Shown piece after piece: positions 40,846-50,341 of a stretch of DNA of 64,000 nucleotides (within the stretch, counting starts at the first letter, position 1; every line of letters starts with the position of its first letter). The translations under genes and the position numbers were made by a program. Below the pieces are notes generated by a model. The model searched no databases. It worked only from the letters and a program-made list of their open reading frames with translations, and was not told where the DNA came from. The DNA is from a virus: positions 1-64,000 of IMG/VR virus record IMGVR_UViG_3300027832_000011; one strand, 5' to 3'.

Positions 40846-41376
40846 ATGATAGTTTTTATAAAAGAATCATTAAGGGTTAAATTATTAGAGAATTCTATGG
40901 GTATTAAACCTCTTCAAGTTAAAGAATTAATAGATTTAGGTATGAGAACAGCTTTTAGTGATAAGGATATAGCTAAAGATTTTCTTAAACAAAATTTGGA
41001 GATTGTGGATAGGTTACCAAATACCCTTACACTACATAGAGTGGTTTTTTTAAAAAATAAAAAAGATTTGAATTATAATGAGGTTGGTACCCATTATGTT
41101 ATAAATAGACGTGAACTAGAGCAATCACATAACCAAGCTAGTCATGTTGGCGGTGGTAAACCTTACATGCTAACTGTTAAAGCACCAAAAAAATTGGTAG
41201 ATGTAATGGCCACTTTATCAAATAAAATGCAACACCCTCACGAAAATGAGATTTCACTATTAAATCAAGGTTTTGGAGCGAAAATTATTAATATCGAAGT
41301 TTTTAAAACGTCTAATGATGTGGATTTTGAGATGGATGATTATGATGAATACGATGATGATAGAATTGGTTATTAA
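40846..41376 (+). CDS. Hypothetical protein, possible ADP-ribosyltransferase-like fold
   Basis: A 176-residue plus-strand protein (MIVFIKESLRVKLLENSMG). LHRVVF (Arg65), a middle strand block (KPYMLTVKAPKK) and HPHENEISLLNQGF fit the R...ExE pattern of mono-ADP-ribosyltransferases only loosely. The C-terminus is a long acidic tail (EMDDYDEYDDDRI). The S-T-S motif is unclear, so this is a weak call. It is divergent from the nuclease gene; AAAGAAATT precedes the ATG. Confidence 0.4.
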   Translation: MIVFIKESLRVKLLENSMGIKPLQVKELIDLGMRTAFSDKDIAKDFLKQNLEIVDRLPNTLTLHRVVFLKNKKDLNYNEVGTHYVINRRELEQSHNQASHVGGGKPYMLTVKAPKKLVDVMATLSNKMQHPHENEISLLNQGFGAKIINIEVFKTSNDVDFEMDDYDEYDDDRIGY

Positions 41377-41385
41377 AACCATTAA

Positions 41386-42339
41386 TTATAACTCACTCTC
41401 TGGAATAATATTAGCAGTCTTTAATACAGCTATAATAGCCTTCCTACCGAACTTTTCATTGATTAATGATAAATCATAAGCTTCTTTTAATTTAATCATT
41501 CTAACCCTGTTATATAGGTTTAGTGTGTTAATACGCTTATAAATTATTTTAGCGTCCTCATAAGCATCACCATCTAGGGCCACAACTATTAAACCCTTTG
41601 CTTTAGTTTGTAATTTATATAATAACTCAATTGGTAATACCTTACCTAATAAAGGTATTGAGTTTGGTATTACGATGCCATCAAAAACACCTTCAACTAA
41701 ATATATTGTAGCATCCCAATTAATAAAGTTCTCACTAAATGTTATCAACTCTTTTCTAAACGTAGGGTTAAGATATTTTGGTTTACCCCACTTAGTAAAG
41801 GCTCTACCAACGAAAAAATTTAAATTACCATCAGCACAATATGATGGGATTATGATTCTATTAGCGTATTCACCAATAGTTGTGAAACCGATATTATATT
41901 TTTCTATAATATCATGAGTTATATTTCTATTACTTAAATATTTGGACGCTTCGGAAAAGCGGAATAGTTTTTCATCACAAGAAGCTAATGGTGTGAAACC
42001 ATCAGGTAATGATAATTCTTTTAACTCATCAATAACATATTCCTTATCATAGTTGTAATTTGGGTTTATTAAAACGTACTCATCAAAATCTCTACGACTA
42101 CCGAACCTTTTAATTAACCTAGAAATTGAACCACTCATGTTATTCGTTTCATAACACGCCCAACATTTGAAAACACCTTTATTAATGTTTACCTCCAAAT
42201 TACCCTTACCCACACTTTTTTCACTACCATTAATTTCAGCGCAAGATGGACAGTCAAATTTTATTTGACCTGAATCGTGGTTATGACCTCTATCAACACC
42301 TAAAAAATTACCTAATATACCTAAAATTAATTGTGACAT
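41386..42339 (-). CDS. DNA primase with zinc finger and TOPRIM domain
   Basis: A 317-residue primase started at MSQLILGILG. An N-terminal zinc finger CPSCAEI...CWACYE lies at about residues 25-60. A TOPRIM domain follows: IYLVEGVFDG near residue 210 and VALDGDAYEDAK near residue 255. It would synthesise RNA primers or act with a helicase not seen here. The longer frame to 42354 overlaps the promoter box, so the transcript starts almost at the ATG (leaderless). Confidence 0.85.
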   Translation of the reverse strand: MSQLILGILGNFLGVDRGHNHDSGQIKFDCPSCAEINGSEKSVGKGNLEVNINKGVFKCWACYETNNMSGSISRLIKRFGSRRDFDEYVLINPNYNYDKEYVIDELKELSLPDGFTPLASCDEKLFRFSEASKYLSNRNITHDIIEKYNIGFTTIGEYANRIIIPSYCADGNLNFFVGRAFTKWGKPKYLNPTFRKELITFSENFINWDATIYLVEGVFDGIVIPNSIPLLGKVLPIELLYKLQTKAKGLIVVALDGDAYEDAKIIYKRINTLNLYNRVRMIKLKEAYDLSLINEKFGRKAIIAVLKTANIIPESEL

Positions 42340-42343
42340 TATG

Positions 42344-42351
42344 CAAATATA
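42344..42351 (-). promoter_or_regulatory. Phage promoter box TATATTTG (primase)
   Basis: TATATTTG on the minus strand ends 5 bp before the primase ATG, so the mRNA would have almost no leader. Confidence 0.65.
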
Positions 42352-42400
42352 CAAAAAAAAATTACATAACCTATTTAATTATATAATTTTTAATTTAATT

Positions 42401-43060
42401 TTATTCCCACAACCCCATTTTCTTCATATACCCTAAAGTTGCGCATACACTATCTGCCATATCAAAATTCTCTTTAGTTAGAATATTCTTTTTGTTGTAT
42501 ATCCAATTTATTTGTGGATAAGTCTCAGCAACCTTATCCCATAGAACGCTTTTTTTATCAATGTCCCATTTATACCCACCAAACAAAACTGGTTTTTGGG
42601 TGGATAACTTCTTATCGCTATACCTAACACCCTTTTTATCAACCTCTCTAATCGCCATCAATTCTGGGAAAGCATATTTCCTAGCGTCATAAGATGATAC
42701 GTATTCTGGTACCACGTTTAACATCTTATAGATGGCCCTAGAAACTATTCCATTAAATTTTAATAATGTTGCGACAGTATTAACATTATTGGACCTTAAC
42801 AATGGTTCCTCTATAATAACTTTATGGATATTAAAATTTGTGTAATCTTTTAAAAAATCATTTTCAAATATATCACCTTTTAGGAATAACAACTCCATTT
42901 TATTTGTTGGAATTGGTTTAACATTTGGTGTTACATGGTGTAGTAAAACTAATTTCCCATAACTACCAAAATCCTCATATAGCGCAATACCTATAGTTTT
43001 GGTTGATATATCTAACCCAAGTATAAACTTCTTTTCATTTTCTACCATAACTTTTTTCAC
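42401..43060 (-). CDS. RuvC-like Holliday junction resolvase
   Basis: A 219-residue protein with an RNase H/RuvC-like nuclease fold. ILGLDISTKTIGIAL (first catalytic Asp), VIIEEPL (Glu) and FDMADSVCATLGY (last Asp) are visible. Proteins of this type resolve branched DNA during phage replication and packaging. Length agrees with phage members. It is first in its unit, upstream of the primase. Confidence 0.75.
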   Translation of the reverse strand: MKKVMVENEKKFILGLDISTKTIGIALYEDFGSYGKLVLLHHVTPNVKPIPTNKMELLFLKGDIFENDFLKDYTNFNIHKVIIEEPLLRSNNVNTVATLLKFNGIVSRAIYKMLNVVPEYVSSYDARKYAFPELMAIREVDKKGVRYSDKKLSTQKPVLFGGYKWDIDKKSVLWDKVAETYPQINWIYNKKNILTKENFDMADSVCATLGYMKKMGLWE

Positions 43061-43105
43061 TTAATGTAAATAATAAACCAATAAAATAAAGGTTATTAAA
43101 TAATA

Positions 43106-44296
43106 TTATATAGTAACTTTAACACCTAAAGCCATAAATTGGTTAGTCCCTATCGTTATATGTTTGTTCATCTTAGCTATCGCTATTAAATTACCATTTG
43201 AGTTATATAAACCTACCTCACTAACCCTAATCAAATCACCATTACTGTAAGTTTGATTTTTAGAAGCTATAAATTCACCTCTATTCACAATACATATGAT
43301 ATCTTGTGACATTTCGGTTGATAGACTATCAAAACTAACACTCACACTTAGAGATGCATCTAACGAATCTAAAATGCTTTGGTTATTAATAACTATTAAA
43401 CCCTTATCCAAATGTATTAACCCAACTGGCGTATCAGCGTATTTCTGTATCGTATTGTTAGTTGTTAAGTTAAATAATTCTTTATTATTAACACTAAATG
43501 GTTTATTTAAATTGTACCCAGTACCCCAACTTTTCAATGGGTTGTTATTTGGCTTTTTAATAGCATCGCAGAATAAGAACGCTATGTTGTTACCAATTAA
43601 ACCACTTTTTATTGATGATTCCCTAATATTAACATCTTGCGTTGTTTTTGATGTTAATGAAGATTGGAATGTTGAGTAAATAGTAAATGTACTAGTTGAA
43701 GTTGTTAATTCTATTTTAACAGTCTTACCATCTATTATCTCACCATACTCTAAATTACTAATATCTATTACTAACCCTTCGTTAACATTAAGTAATGCTA
43801 TCCCAGTATCCGAAAACCCACCGTTAGCATCGCTTACTGTGTTAAATAAAGCTTTCTGAGTGACAGTTATAGGTAGTCCTAGTGAATTAAATAAGTTACC
43901 ACTGGATGAAATTAAATCATTTTTACTAATTAACTTAAAATTAACATCTGGTGATACTAAATTTTTAAACCCAACACTTCTTAAAGTACTACTTATTTTA
44001 CCCGCATTAGGTTCTACTGGTTTAGTTAAATCACCGATAGAGTTTACTATTACCTTATCCCTTATTTTGTAGTTAGTTGGTGAGCTATTATTAACACTAC
44101 CTAAAACACCAATTTCACCAGATATACTCGGTACTTCACCACTTTCTAATATATTAGATACGTAGTAATTAGCGTCTGAATCACCTAAACTAAAGTTCGT
44201 AATTATTTTATTACTCTTTGATAACAATTCTTCTCTACCAAATGGCGTTAATTTCGCTATAACCGTAACAGTTGTTGCACTTTGTATGTAACCCAT
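43106..44296 (-). CDS. Tail-collar/fibre-like structural protein, paralogue of 44341
   Basis: A 396-residue protein. The N-terminus (IQSATTVTVIAKLTPFGREELL, then FSLGDSDANYY) is similar to the next gene's (VSTKLTEKGREKLAKGE, then WAIGDSEINYE). The C-terminal block VSEVGLYNSNGNLIAIAK resembles DUF3751-type phage tail-collar proteins. It would be a tail or fibre-base component. The middle part is shorter than in its paralogue. Confidence 0.65.
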   Translation of the reverse strand: MGYIQSATTVTVIAKLTPFGREELLSKSNKIITNFSLGDSDANYYVSNILESGEVPSISGEIGVLGSVNNSSPTNYKIRDKVIVNSIGDLTKPVEPNAGKISSTLRSVGFKNLVSPDVNFKLISKNDLISSSGNLFNSLGLPITVTQKALFNTVSDANGGFSDTGIALLNVNEGLVIDISNLEYGEIIDGKTVKIELTTSTSTFTIYSTFQSSLTSKTTQDVNIRESSIKSGLIGNNIAFLFCDAIKKPNNNPLKSWGTGYNLNKPFSVNNKELFNLTTNNTIQKYADTPVGLIHLDKGLIVINNQSILDSLDASLSVSVSFDSLSTEMSQDIICIVNRGEFIASKNQTYSNGDLIRVSEVGLYNSNGNLIAIAKMNKHITIGTNQFMALGVKVTI

Positions 44297-44340
44297 ATTT
44301 TATTTTTTTATTTATTATTAATATTTTTAAGTAATTATAA

Positions 44341-46452
44341 TTAAAAGTCGATACCAAGCTCTACCATTATTGTATTACCACCACCTAATTCTAATGGCTC
44401 ACTTAGTTTACCAATTAAAACCAACTCATTGTTATTATCATAAATACCAATCTCACTCACTTTAATGCTAGGTGGGTTGGTTAAGAAATCACTACTTCTA
44501 GTAGGGTTAGTGGTTTTAGTGAATTGACTAGAATCAATTCTAATGTCAAATATAGTTTTAAATATCGTAGCACCAATGAATGTCTGAATGTTACCATAAA
44601 AAAACCTTTCATCACCAAATTGTAATAATTCAGGTTGAGTAATAGGTGGTAAATTTAGTTTATCAATTAAATTATATGGTAATGCGATATCATCATCTAA
44701 TATTGTAATTACTTGGTTGTTATCATTGTGATTTTGAGACTCTAATAATAATGGGTCTATCGTTTCATTAACACCACCAGTAATATTAGTTGATGTGTAA
44801 TCCAAAACTTTCCAACCATCCGATGTAGGTCTAGAATCATCAGCTACTATTTGATAAATAACTTTAAACTCATACCCATAGAAACCAGTATTATCATACC
44901 CAACATCTTCAATTTTCTTCAAATAAGGTAATAAATTAACACCCTCTAACCTAAATTGAACATCCTTAGCTGTTGATAAACTATTTTTAATTCTACCATA
45001 TTTCTGACATGGTAATGCTGATGTATAACCAACACCACTATTATTTTCAATACCATAAGTTATATACATAGTCTCACCATTTTGTAATAAACCCGTTGAC
45101 GCACCACCAGATGGTGACGCTAAATTAGTTAGTAAACTAGGTAGTGTCCAATTTCTATTAGATTTATAAGATATAGCACTAATAATCTCAGCATCCTCAA
45201 AAACAACTATTTTTAACTGTGGAAACACTTTACCAACAATTAATGGAGTCCCATCTATTATTAAAGTAGGGCTCTCAATTAAATCATAATATTGAATATT
45301 GGAAGTACCAATTAATTTTATATTACCACTTGAAATAAAAGTCATACCCATGGTAGTACCACTACCGCTACCAACCGAATTTCTTCTATGGTACATCAAA
45401 TCAGGTATTTGAACCTTTAAATTCTTATTATTAGTGTTATTAATATAGAAAAACTCACCATATAAATTAGATATAGTATTATTAGTGTAGTGAATAACCG
45501 CAAATGATTTATCATACCCATCATAACCACCAATCCCAGTTATCTCATCACATGTAAATGTTATTTCATTTACCAAACCCCCATTATCATTACCCAACTC
45601 TAGATATTGCTCACCTAAACCAATGTATTCATACGAACCATATCTTGTGTGGTCCTCGTAATTAACACCACTAATACCTAACATAGTTTCCATGAAAACA
45701 TTATTCATATTAAAAACAGGGACATCTTCCCTAGTTATATCACAACTACTATCAAATGATAGTGTTCCAGTATCCCAATAAGCCGTTGTGTTATTCTCAC
45801 TAAAAGAACTGTCAGATATCTCACCACCATCATATACGATAACTTGTACATTACCACTTAAAGTTAAATTAGGTAATTCCCTATCAACATTAATGATTGT
45901 ATTAGAAACTGATTGAGCTTTAAACCATAAATGTGGTACTGGCATATTATTACCATTAATCTCTTCACCACATTTTATTAAAATTAAATTACCCTGAGTA
46001 GCACCACTAACGCCAATATCAAATGATGTCCCGCCACTAAAAGTTGTAGCTAAAACTATCTCACTTAATATGGTATACGGTGTACCGCTTAAAGTAACAT
46101 AAGCATCTGGATTACCCTCGAAAAAACCTCTTTCAGTTGCCTCATTATTCACAACAATTTTCATCGTTTTAATGTTAGACGGTTGAAGTGAGTTTAATGG
46201 GGTTTCACCACCAGTATTTACGAAATACTTAATATTTGGTTGCCTATCTTTTGGTTTTAAAATCTTATCGATTCTAGAGTACGCCTCATCTAATGGATAT
46301 GAATTTGTTAATATCGCTCTTTCATAATTAATCTCAGAATCACCAATAGCCCAAGAGTTGAAGGTTAATTCACCTTTTGCTAATTTTTCACGACCCTTTT
46401 CGGTTAATTTAGTACTAACAAATGGGTTAGTTGTGTTTATTATATAACTCAT
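44341..46452 (-). CDS. Tail-collar/fibre-like structural protein
   Basis: A 703-residue protein. The N-terminal TKLTEKGREKL block and the C-terminal VSEIGIYDNNNELVLIGK block match the paralogue at 43106. A long Gly/Asn/Ser-rich beta middle part (residues about 100-600) looks like a fibre shaft or exposed domain. It is probably a virion tail-end protein; receptor binding is likely but not shown. 45 bp separate the two genes. Confidence 0.65.
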   Translation of the reverse strand: MSYIINTTNPFVSTKLTEKGREKLAKGELTFNSWAIGDSEINYERAILTNSYPLDEAYSRIDKILKPKDRQPNIKYFVNTGGETPLNSLQPSNIKTMKIVVNNEATERGFFEGNPDAYVTLSGTPYTILSEIVLATTFSGGTSFDIGVSGATQGNLILIKCGEEINGNNMPVPHLWFKAQSVSNTIINVDRELPNLTLSGNVQVIVYDGGEISDSSFSENNTTAYWDTGTLSFDSSCDITREDVPVFNMNNVFMETMLGISGVNYEDHTRYGSYEYIGLGEQYLELGNDNGGLVNEITFTCDEITGIGGYDGYDKSFAVIHYTNNTISNLYGEFFYINNTNNKNLKVQIPDLMYHRRNSVGSGSGTTMGMTFISSGNIKLIGTSNIQYYDLIESPTLIIDGTPLIVGKVFPQLKIVVFEDAEIISAISYKSNRNWTLPSLLTNLASPSGGASTGLLQNGETMYITYGIENNSGVGYTSALPCQKYGRIKNSLSTAKDVQFRLEGVNLLPYLKKIEDVGYDNTGFYGYEFKVIYQIVADDSRPTSDGWKVLDYTSTNITGGVNETIDPLLLESQNHNDNNQVITILDDDIALPYNLIDKLNLPPITQPELLQFGDERFFYGNIQTFIGATIFKTIFDIRIDSSQFTKTTNPTRSSDFLTNPPSIKVSEIGIYDNNNELVLIGKLSEPLELGGGNTIMVELGIDF

Positions 46453-46505
46453 AATTTTAAATTGTTTTTATATCTTAATAATAAATACTCAATAGTCAAT
46501 TATAT

Positions 46506-47942
46506 TTAGTAAGAATTTAATGAATTTGTGTTAATTATTAATGGAATGACCTCACTGTATGCAATTGACTCAATGACATCACCACTTAATGTTATGTAAT
46601 TTTTTTGATTTACGACCCTATAATACCTCTTATCACCTATATCACCCGAAACTTCTAAAGTTGCTGAATATACTTTAATACCAACTTCATAAGGTTTTAC
46701 CACTGAATATAAAATATTAGTAAAATCATTAGTATCCGATAATTGTAAGGTGAAAATACCATTATTCTTATCTGGATAATCATCAGTATTCCAACTCACA
46801 TCAAATATAGGTTCAGTAATAGAACCAACATAACTCCCAAATGAATTATAAAATATTGCTATTACATCACCGATTAGTAAACTACCTTCTAAAATGAACC
46901 TCTTTCGATTAGTAATTGATTGAAAGTAGTCTATATTATTAGTTAACGTAACACCATTTAAACTGATTATAACATTAGAGTTATCAATTGGTGATGTTTT
47001 TGTGAATACCTCGTATTTACCAGAATCAGTGTTTAAATATATTGAATTATCACCCTCACCGTTAAACGGTCCGCTAGGTATTACATTATTAATTAATATC
47101 ACATCATTTTGCAACCCATTCCCAGTGGAACCAGCAACGAATATTATCGTTAGTATATCACCATGATAAGTTGAACCTAATAATGATATAGTGTTATCGT
47201 TAGTAAAAAGATAATCATCTTCAATCGCTAATGTTAAACCATTTAAAGTTACAATTGGAAACCCACCTATCGTTTGTGACGTTAAAAAAACAGTGTGTCC
47301 TGATGGGAAGAAACTTTCAGTTGTTAAAACCCCAATAGGACCACCACCATTAGGTGTTAGGTTAAATATTGGAGAATTAGCGTTTTTTATCGCAACAAAG
47401 TAATAATCAAAATCTTCATTAAAATTACCATATGGTAACCCAACTTCATTTGTGTTAGTAAAATGTCTTAAACCTAACCTACCTAGAATATCAGTGCATA
47501 TTGGGTATGAAAACTCACCTTTTAAAATATACTCACCATCTAAATTTAAATTAGTTATAGGTATGTAATTTTGGAAAATAAAGGCATTGTTATATAGCTC
47601 ATCACCTGTTTTAAATGGTGATGAGTATATTACCGTACTTTTAAAAACATTATCGCTACTTAATTTGTGTAAATTAAACTTAAATAGTAATTCCGAATTA
47701 CCCATAAAACCACTTGTGTTAGTGGTAAATAATAGTGATAAATCAATATTGGAATCACCATCAATAATGTGTACTGAATCACTAGAACTAGTTAACCCAG
47801 ATAAAACATTAGTAGCACCACTCATTACAAAGTTAGATGATTTGAATACACAAACATCAGAACTTGTGTTAACGGTCAAAATATCCTTATTCCTAACACA
47901 AGAATGTGATGTTTGCACGTATATATTTTCTTGTCTCCTCAT
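46506..47942 (-). CDS. Fibre-like structural protein with two related beta modules
   Basis: A 478-residue protein. Two similar modules are visible at about residues 220-280 (VTLNGLTLAIEDDYLF) and 315-370 (ISLNGVTLTNNIDYFQ), each ending in GD-x-I-x-I-F. Such LNG-x-x-L...DY modules are common in phage fibres. It overlaps the preceding gene by one base (TAATG). Probably a tail fibre or baseplate appendage. Confidence 0.6.
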   Translation of the reverse strand: MRRQENIYVQTSHSCVRNKDILTVNTSSDVCVFKSSNFVMSGATNVLSGLTSSSDSVHIIDGDSNIDLSLLFTTNTSGFMGNSELLFKFNLHKLSSDNVFKSTVIYSSPFKTGDELYNNAFIFQNYIPITNLNLDGEYILKGEFSYPICTDILGRLGLRHFTNTNEVGLPYGNFNEDFDYYFVAIKNANSPIFNLTPNGGGPIGVLTTESFFPSGHTVFLTSQTIGGFPIVTLNGLTLAIEDDYLFTNDNTISLLGSTYHGDILTIIFVAGSTGNGLQNDVILINNVIPSGPFNGEGDNSIYLNTDSGKYEVFTKTSPIDNSNVIISLNGVTLTNNIDYFQSITNRKRFILEGSLLIGDVIAIFYNSFGSYVGSITEPIFDVSWNTDDYPDKNNGIFTLQLSDTNDFTNILYSVVKPYEVGIKVYSATLEVSGDIGDKRYYRVVNQKNYITLSGDVIESIAYSEVIPLIINTNSLNSY

Positions 47943-48184
47943 TAGTAAGATATTTCTAAATTTATTACGTTATCACCACTTTTAAGACCATATTTATTTT
48001 TAGTGTTACTACTAATTAAACCAACTTTAATAACACTTGAGAAATTTTGAGTGAAACCAATAAAATTATTAAGTTTCACATAATCTTCTAAACCTATAGT
48101 ACCAACTAATTTTTTATAAAAATAATTTTCACCTATGAAATTATTAAATATCTCCCCTTCTACTTTCTTTACTAAATATGGCAT
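47942..48184 (-). CDS. Small structural protein
   Basis: An 80-residue protein started at MPYLVKKVEGEIF (48184), directly after the TGA/TAA of the upstream gene. A longer frame to 48223 overlaps that gene by 38 bases. Beta-rich, no family recognised. It may be a linker in the tail module. Confidence 0.5.
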   Translation of the reverse strand: MPYLVKKVEGEIFNNFIGENYFYKKLVGTIGLEDYVKLNNFIGFTQNFSSVIKVGLISSNTKNKYGLKSGDNVINLEISY

Positions 48185-48185
48185 A

Positions 48186-50333
48186 TTATATTGATTTTTG
48201 TATTGTTGAACTCTCTGATTCATTTAATATTATCACATCACCAGAATTTCTAAGTCGGATATTCTGATACTGCCATCCAACTATATTCACACTCCCTATG
48301 AATTCAGACCCATCATTAATTTGTGAAATATAAACAGTACTACATTTTGTTGACTCCTCAACCAAGACCCCATCATTTTTATCATCATAATAATACGATG
48401 TGATATCAGCATCAACATTATTATTAATACCTATTATAGGTAATGTCGGTGTTGAAGATGGTGTGCAATTGAATAAACTACTTTTTCTATATTTAAACTT
48501 ATTATTATCAAAAATTGTATTATTATACTTATAAGTTGAACCCCAAATAGTGGTTGATGGGATAACTTGTTCGATTAAATCCACCCAATACGCTCCAATC
48601 AACGAAATGAAGTCATTCATGGTGGTATAACTTAATTTAGATGAGTTGACACCACAAATAGCGTAACTATTCAAATAAGCATCGTATAAGGCTTTTAGGA
48701 GTGGGTAACCACTAATTGTTTTCCTAGATTTAACATCTATTAACTCCGAATATAAAATATCCTTAAATTCATTTATAGTAATACCAGCAGTAAATATGTT
48801 AGTCGTTAAAACACCAGAGAATGAGTCCATCAAACAAGGGTTATTTTTTATAAAACTTTGGAAATCACTCTCAATAGCTAAACTAGGGTTTAAATTTATA
48901 TCAATCTCTTTACTATTAATACCTAATTTAGAATTATTTATAAGATAACCAGTTTCTCTCTTAGGTAATAAGAATTTTCTTTTCTCAACATTATCATTAC
49001 TAACCCAAGATTTTTTATTATCTATTACTCTATTTAACTCAAATGATGGGCATGTGTTTATAAATGTCTCAGTTTTTTCAATTACACTACAAGACCTATT
49101 AAACTCAACGTTATCTAATAATATTGATAACTCACATAAACTATTTTCAACGTATAAACCTAATTTTAAATACTTATTCTCAATTAATTTCAGTGTATTC
49201 GAATCCTCAATCTCCATTTTAAAATGAACCCATTGTGAGTTTAAAGATTGCTCTAACTTAGTGAAGCTAACTTCACCAGCTAAGTTTTCATTAATTGAGT
49301 TAATAATAAAATTACAATCACCCGAATCATTATTTAAAAATAATCCAGTATTCGTAGAGTTATTAAAATACTCAGTAAGGTCGTCAACATCATAAAGTTT
49401 CTCAGTGAGTATAGGCCTATAAACTTGAGGGGTCTCAAAATTGGTGTTAGTGGAAACAACACTATCAATATTAGTAAGTACGTCTAAAGTCATGCTTAAC
49501 TTAAGATTGGTTAAAATATCAGCTAACATTATTTTAGGTGGTACTAATTCCAAATCAAAACCCCACTCCGCACTTTCAGATATCTTTAAATATTTAACAA
49601 ATTTAACTTTATTTATCGAACTACCATAATAATTAATCCTAGATTGTAATTCAATATCTAAATTTTGGTTAACACCTTTAACAGTATCTCTCTCAACATT
49701 AATAATGTCAATCTCATTTTTTAAAATTGTTAATGTGTTATTATAATTAATCTTAGTTATTGGGTCAGACTCATCGTTAAGTAAGTTATTCACTCTACTA
49801 ACCTCACTATTATTAAATGTTAGTCTATCATCTAAAACTTCTAACTCTAAAACACCATCACTAATTTTAATCTCAAAAGCCTCACGAACCCTTTTAAAAT
49901 CAGAATTTAACGCTATTATAGATTCATCATCTTCATTAATTAACGCATCATTATTCGATATTTTACCATTAATGACACCAACCTCATTTTCATTAGACTC
50001 ATTTCCCGCTAAACATTCACTTAAAGCACCACAATTTAACTCAATCAAATAATCAAACTCAATAGTTAATTTACAATCATCATTTTCATTTACTTGGTAA
50101 AAAAGCCCATCATCCCCATCTGGTGATATTAATATTTTAACATCATCATCAAATTCACACGGTTTTTTCCAATAACAAACACCATCAACAGAATCAAATT
50201 GGTGGTTTAAAGAGTTGCAACAATTATTATCAACCGATGATTTAATATTGATATCATCAAAACCATAAACAATACCATCATCACCAAATTGGAAGGATTT
50301 AATTACCTCACCATTTATATTTTTACACTCCAT
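48186..50333 (-). CDS. Structural protein with a Cys-Cys module and coiled coil
   Basis: A 715-residue protein. The N-terminal 75 residues contain ECKNING, DNNCCNSLN and VDGVCYWKKPCEF, a copy of the Cys-Cys module repeated in the next genes. Residues about 145-220 form a coiled coil (LNNDESDPITK, NNTLTILKNEIDI). The rest is beta and Asn-rich. Likely a tail or baseplate protein of unknown exact position. Confidence 0.55.
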   Translation of the reverse strand: MECKNINGEVIKSFQFGDDGIVYGFDDINIKSSVDNNCCNSLNHQFDSVDGVCYWKKPCEFDDDVKILISPDGDDGLFYQVNENDDCKLTIEFDYLIELNCGALSECLAGNESNENEVGVINGKISNNDALINEDDESIIALNSDFKRVREAFEIKISDGVLELEVLDDRLTFNNSEVSRVNNLLNDESDPITKINYNNTLTILKNEIDIINVERDTVKGVNQNLDIELQSRINYYGSSINKVKFVKYLKISESAEWGFDLELVPPKIMLADILTNLKLSMTLDVLTNIDSVVSTNTNFETPQVYRPILTEKLYDVDDLTEYFNNSTNTGLFLNNDSGDCNFIINSINENLAGEVSFTKLEQSLNSQWVHFKMEIEDSNTLKLIENKYLKLGLYVENSLCELSILLDNVEFNRSCSVIEKTETFINTCPSFELNRVIDNKKSWVSNDNVEKRKFLLPKRETGYLINNSKLGINSKEIDINLNPSLAIESDFQSFIKNNPCLMDSFSGVLTTNIFTAGITINEFKDILYSELIDVKSRKTISGYPLLKALYDAYLNSYAICGVNSSKLSYTTMNDFISLIGAYWVDLIEQVIPSTTIWGSTYKYNNTIFDNNKFKYRKSSLFNCTPSSTPTLPIIGINNNVDADITSYYYDDKNDGVLVEESTKCSTVYISQINDGSEFIGSVNIVGWQYQNIRLRNSGDVIILNESESSTIQKSI

Positions 50334-50341
50334 ACCATTAA

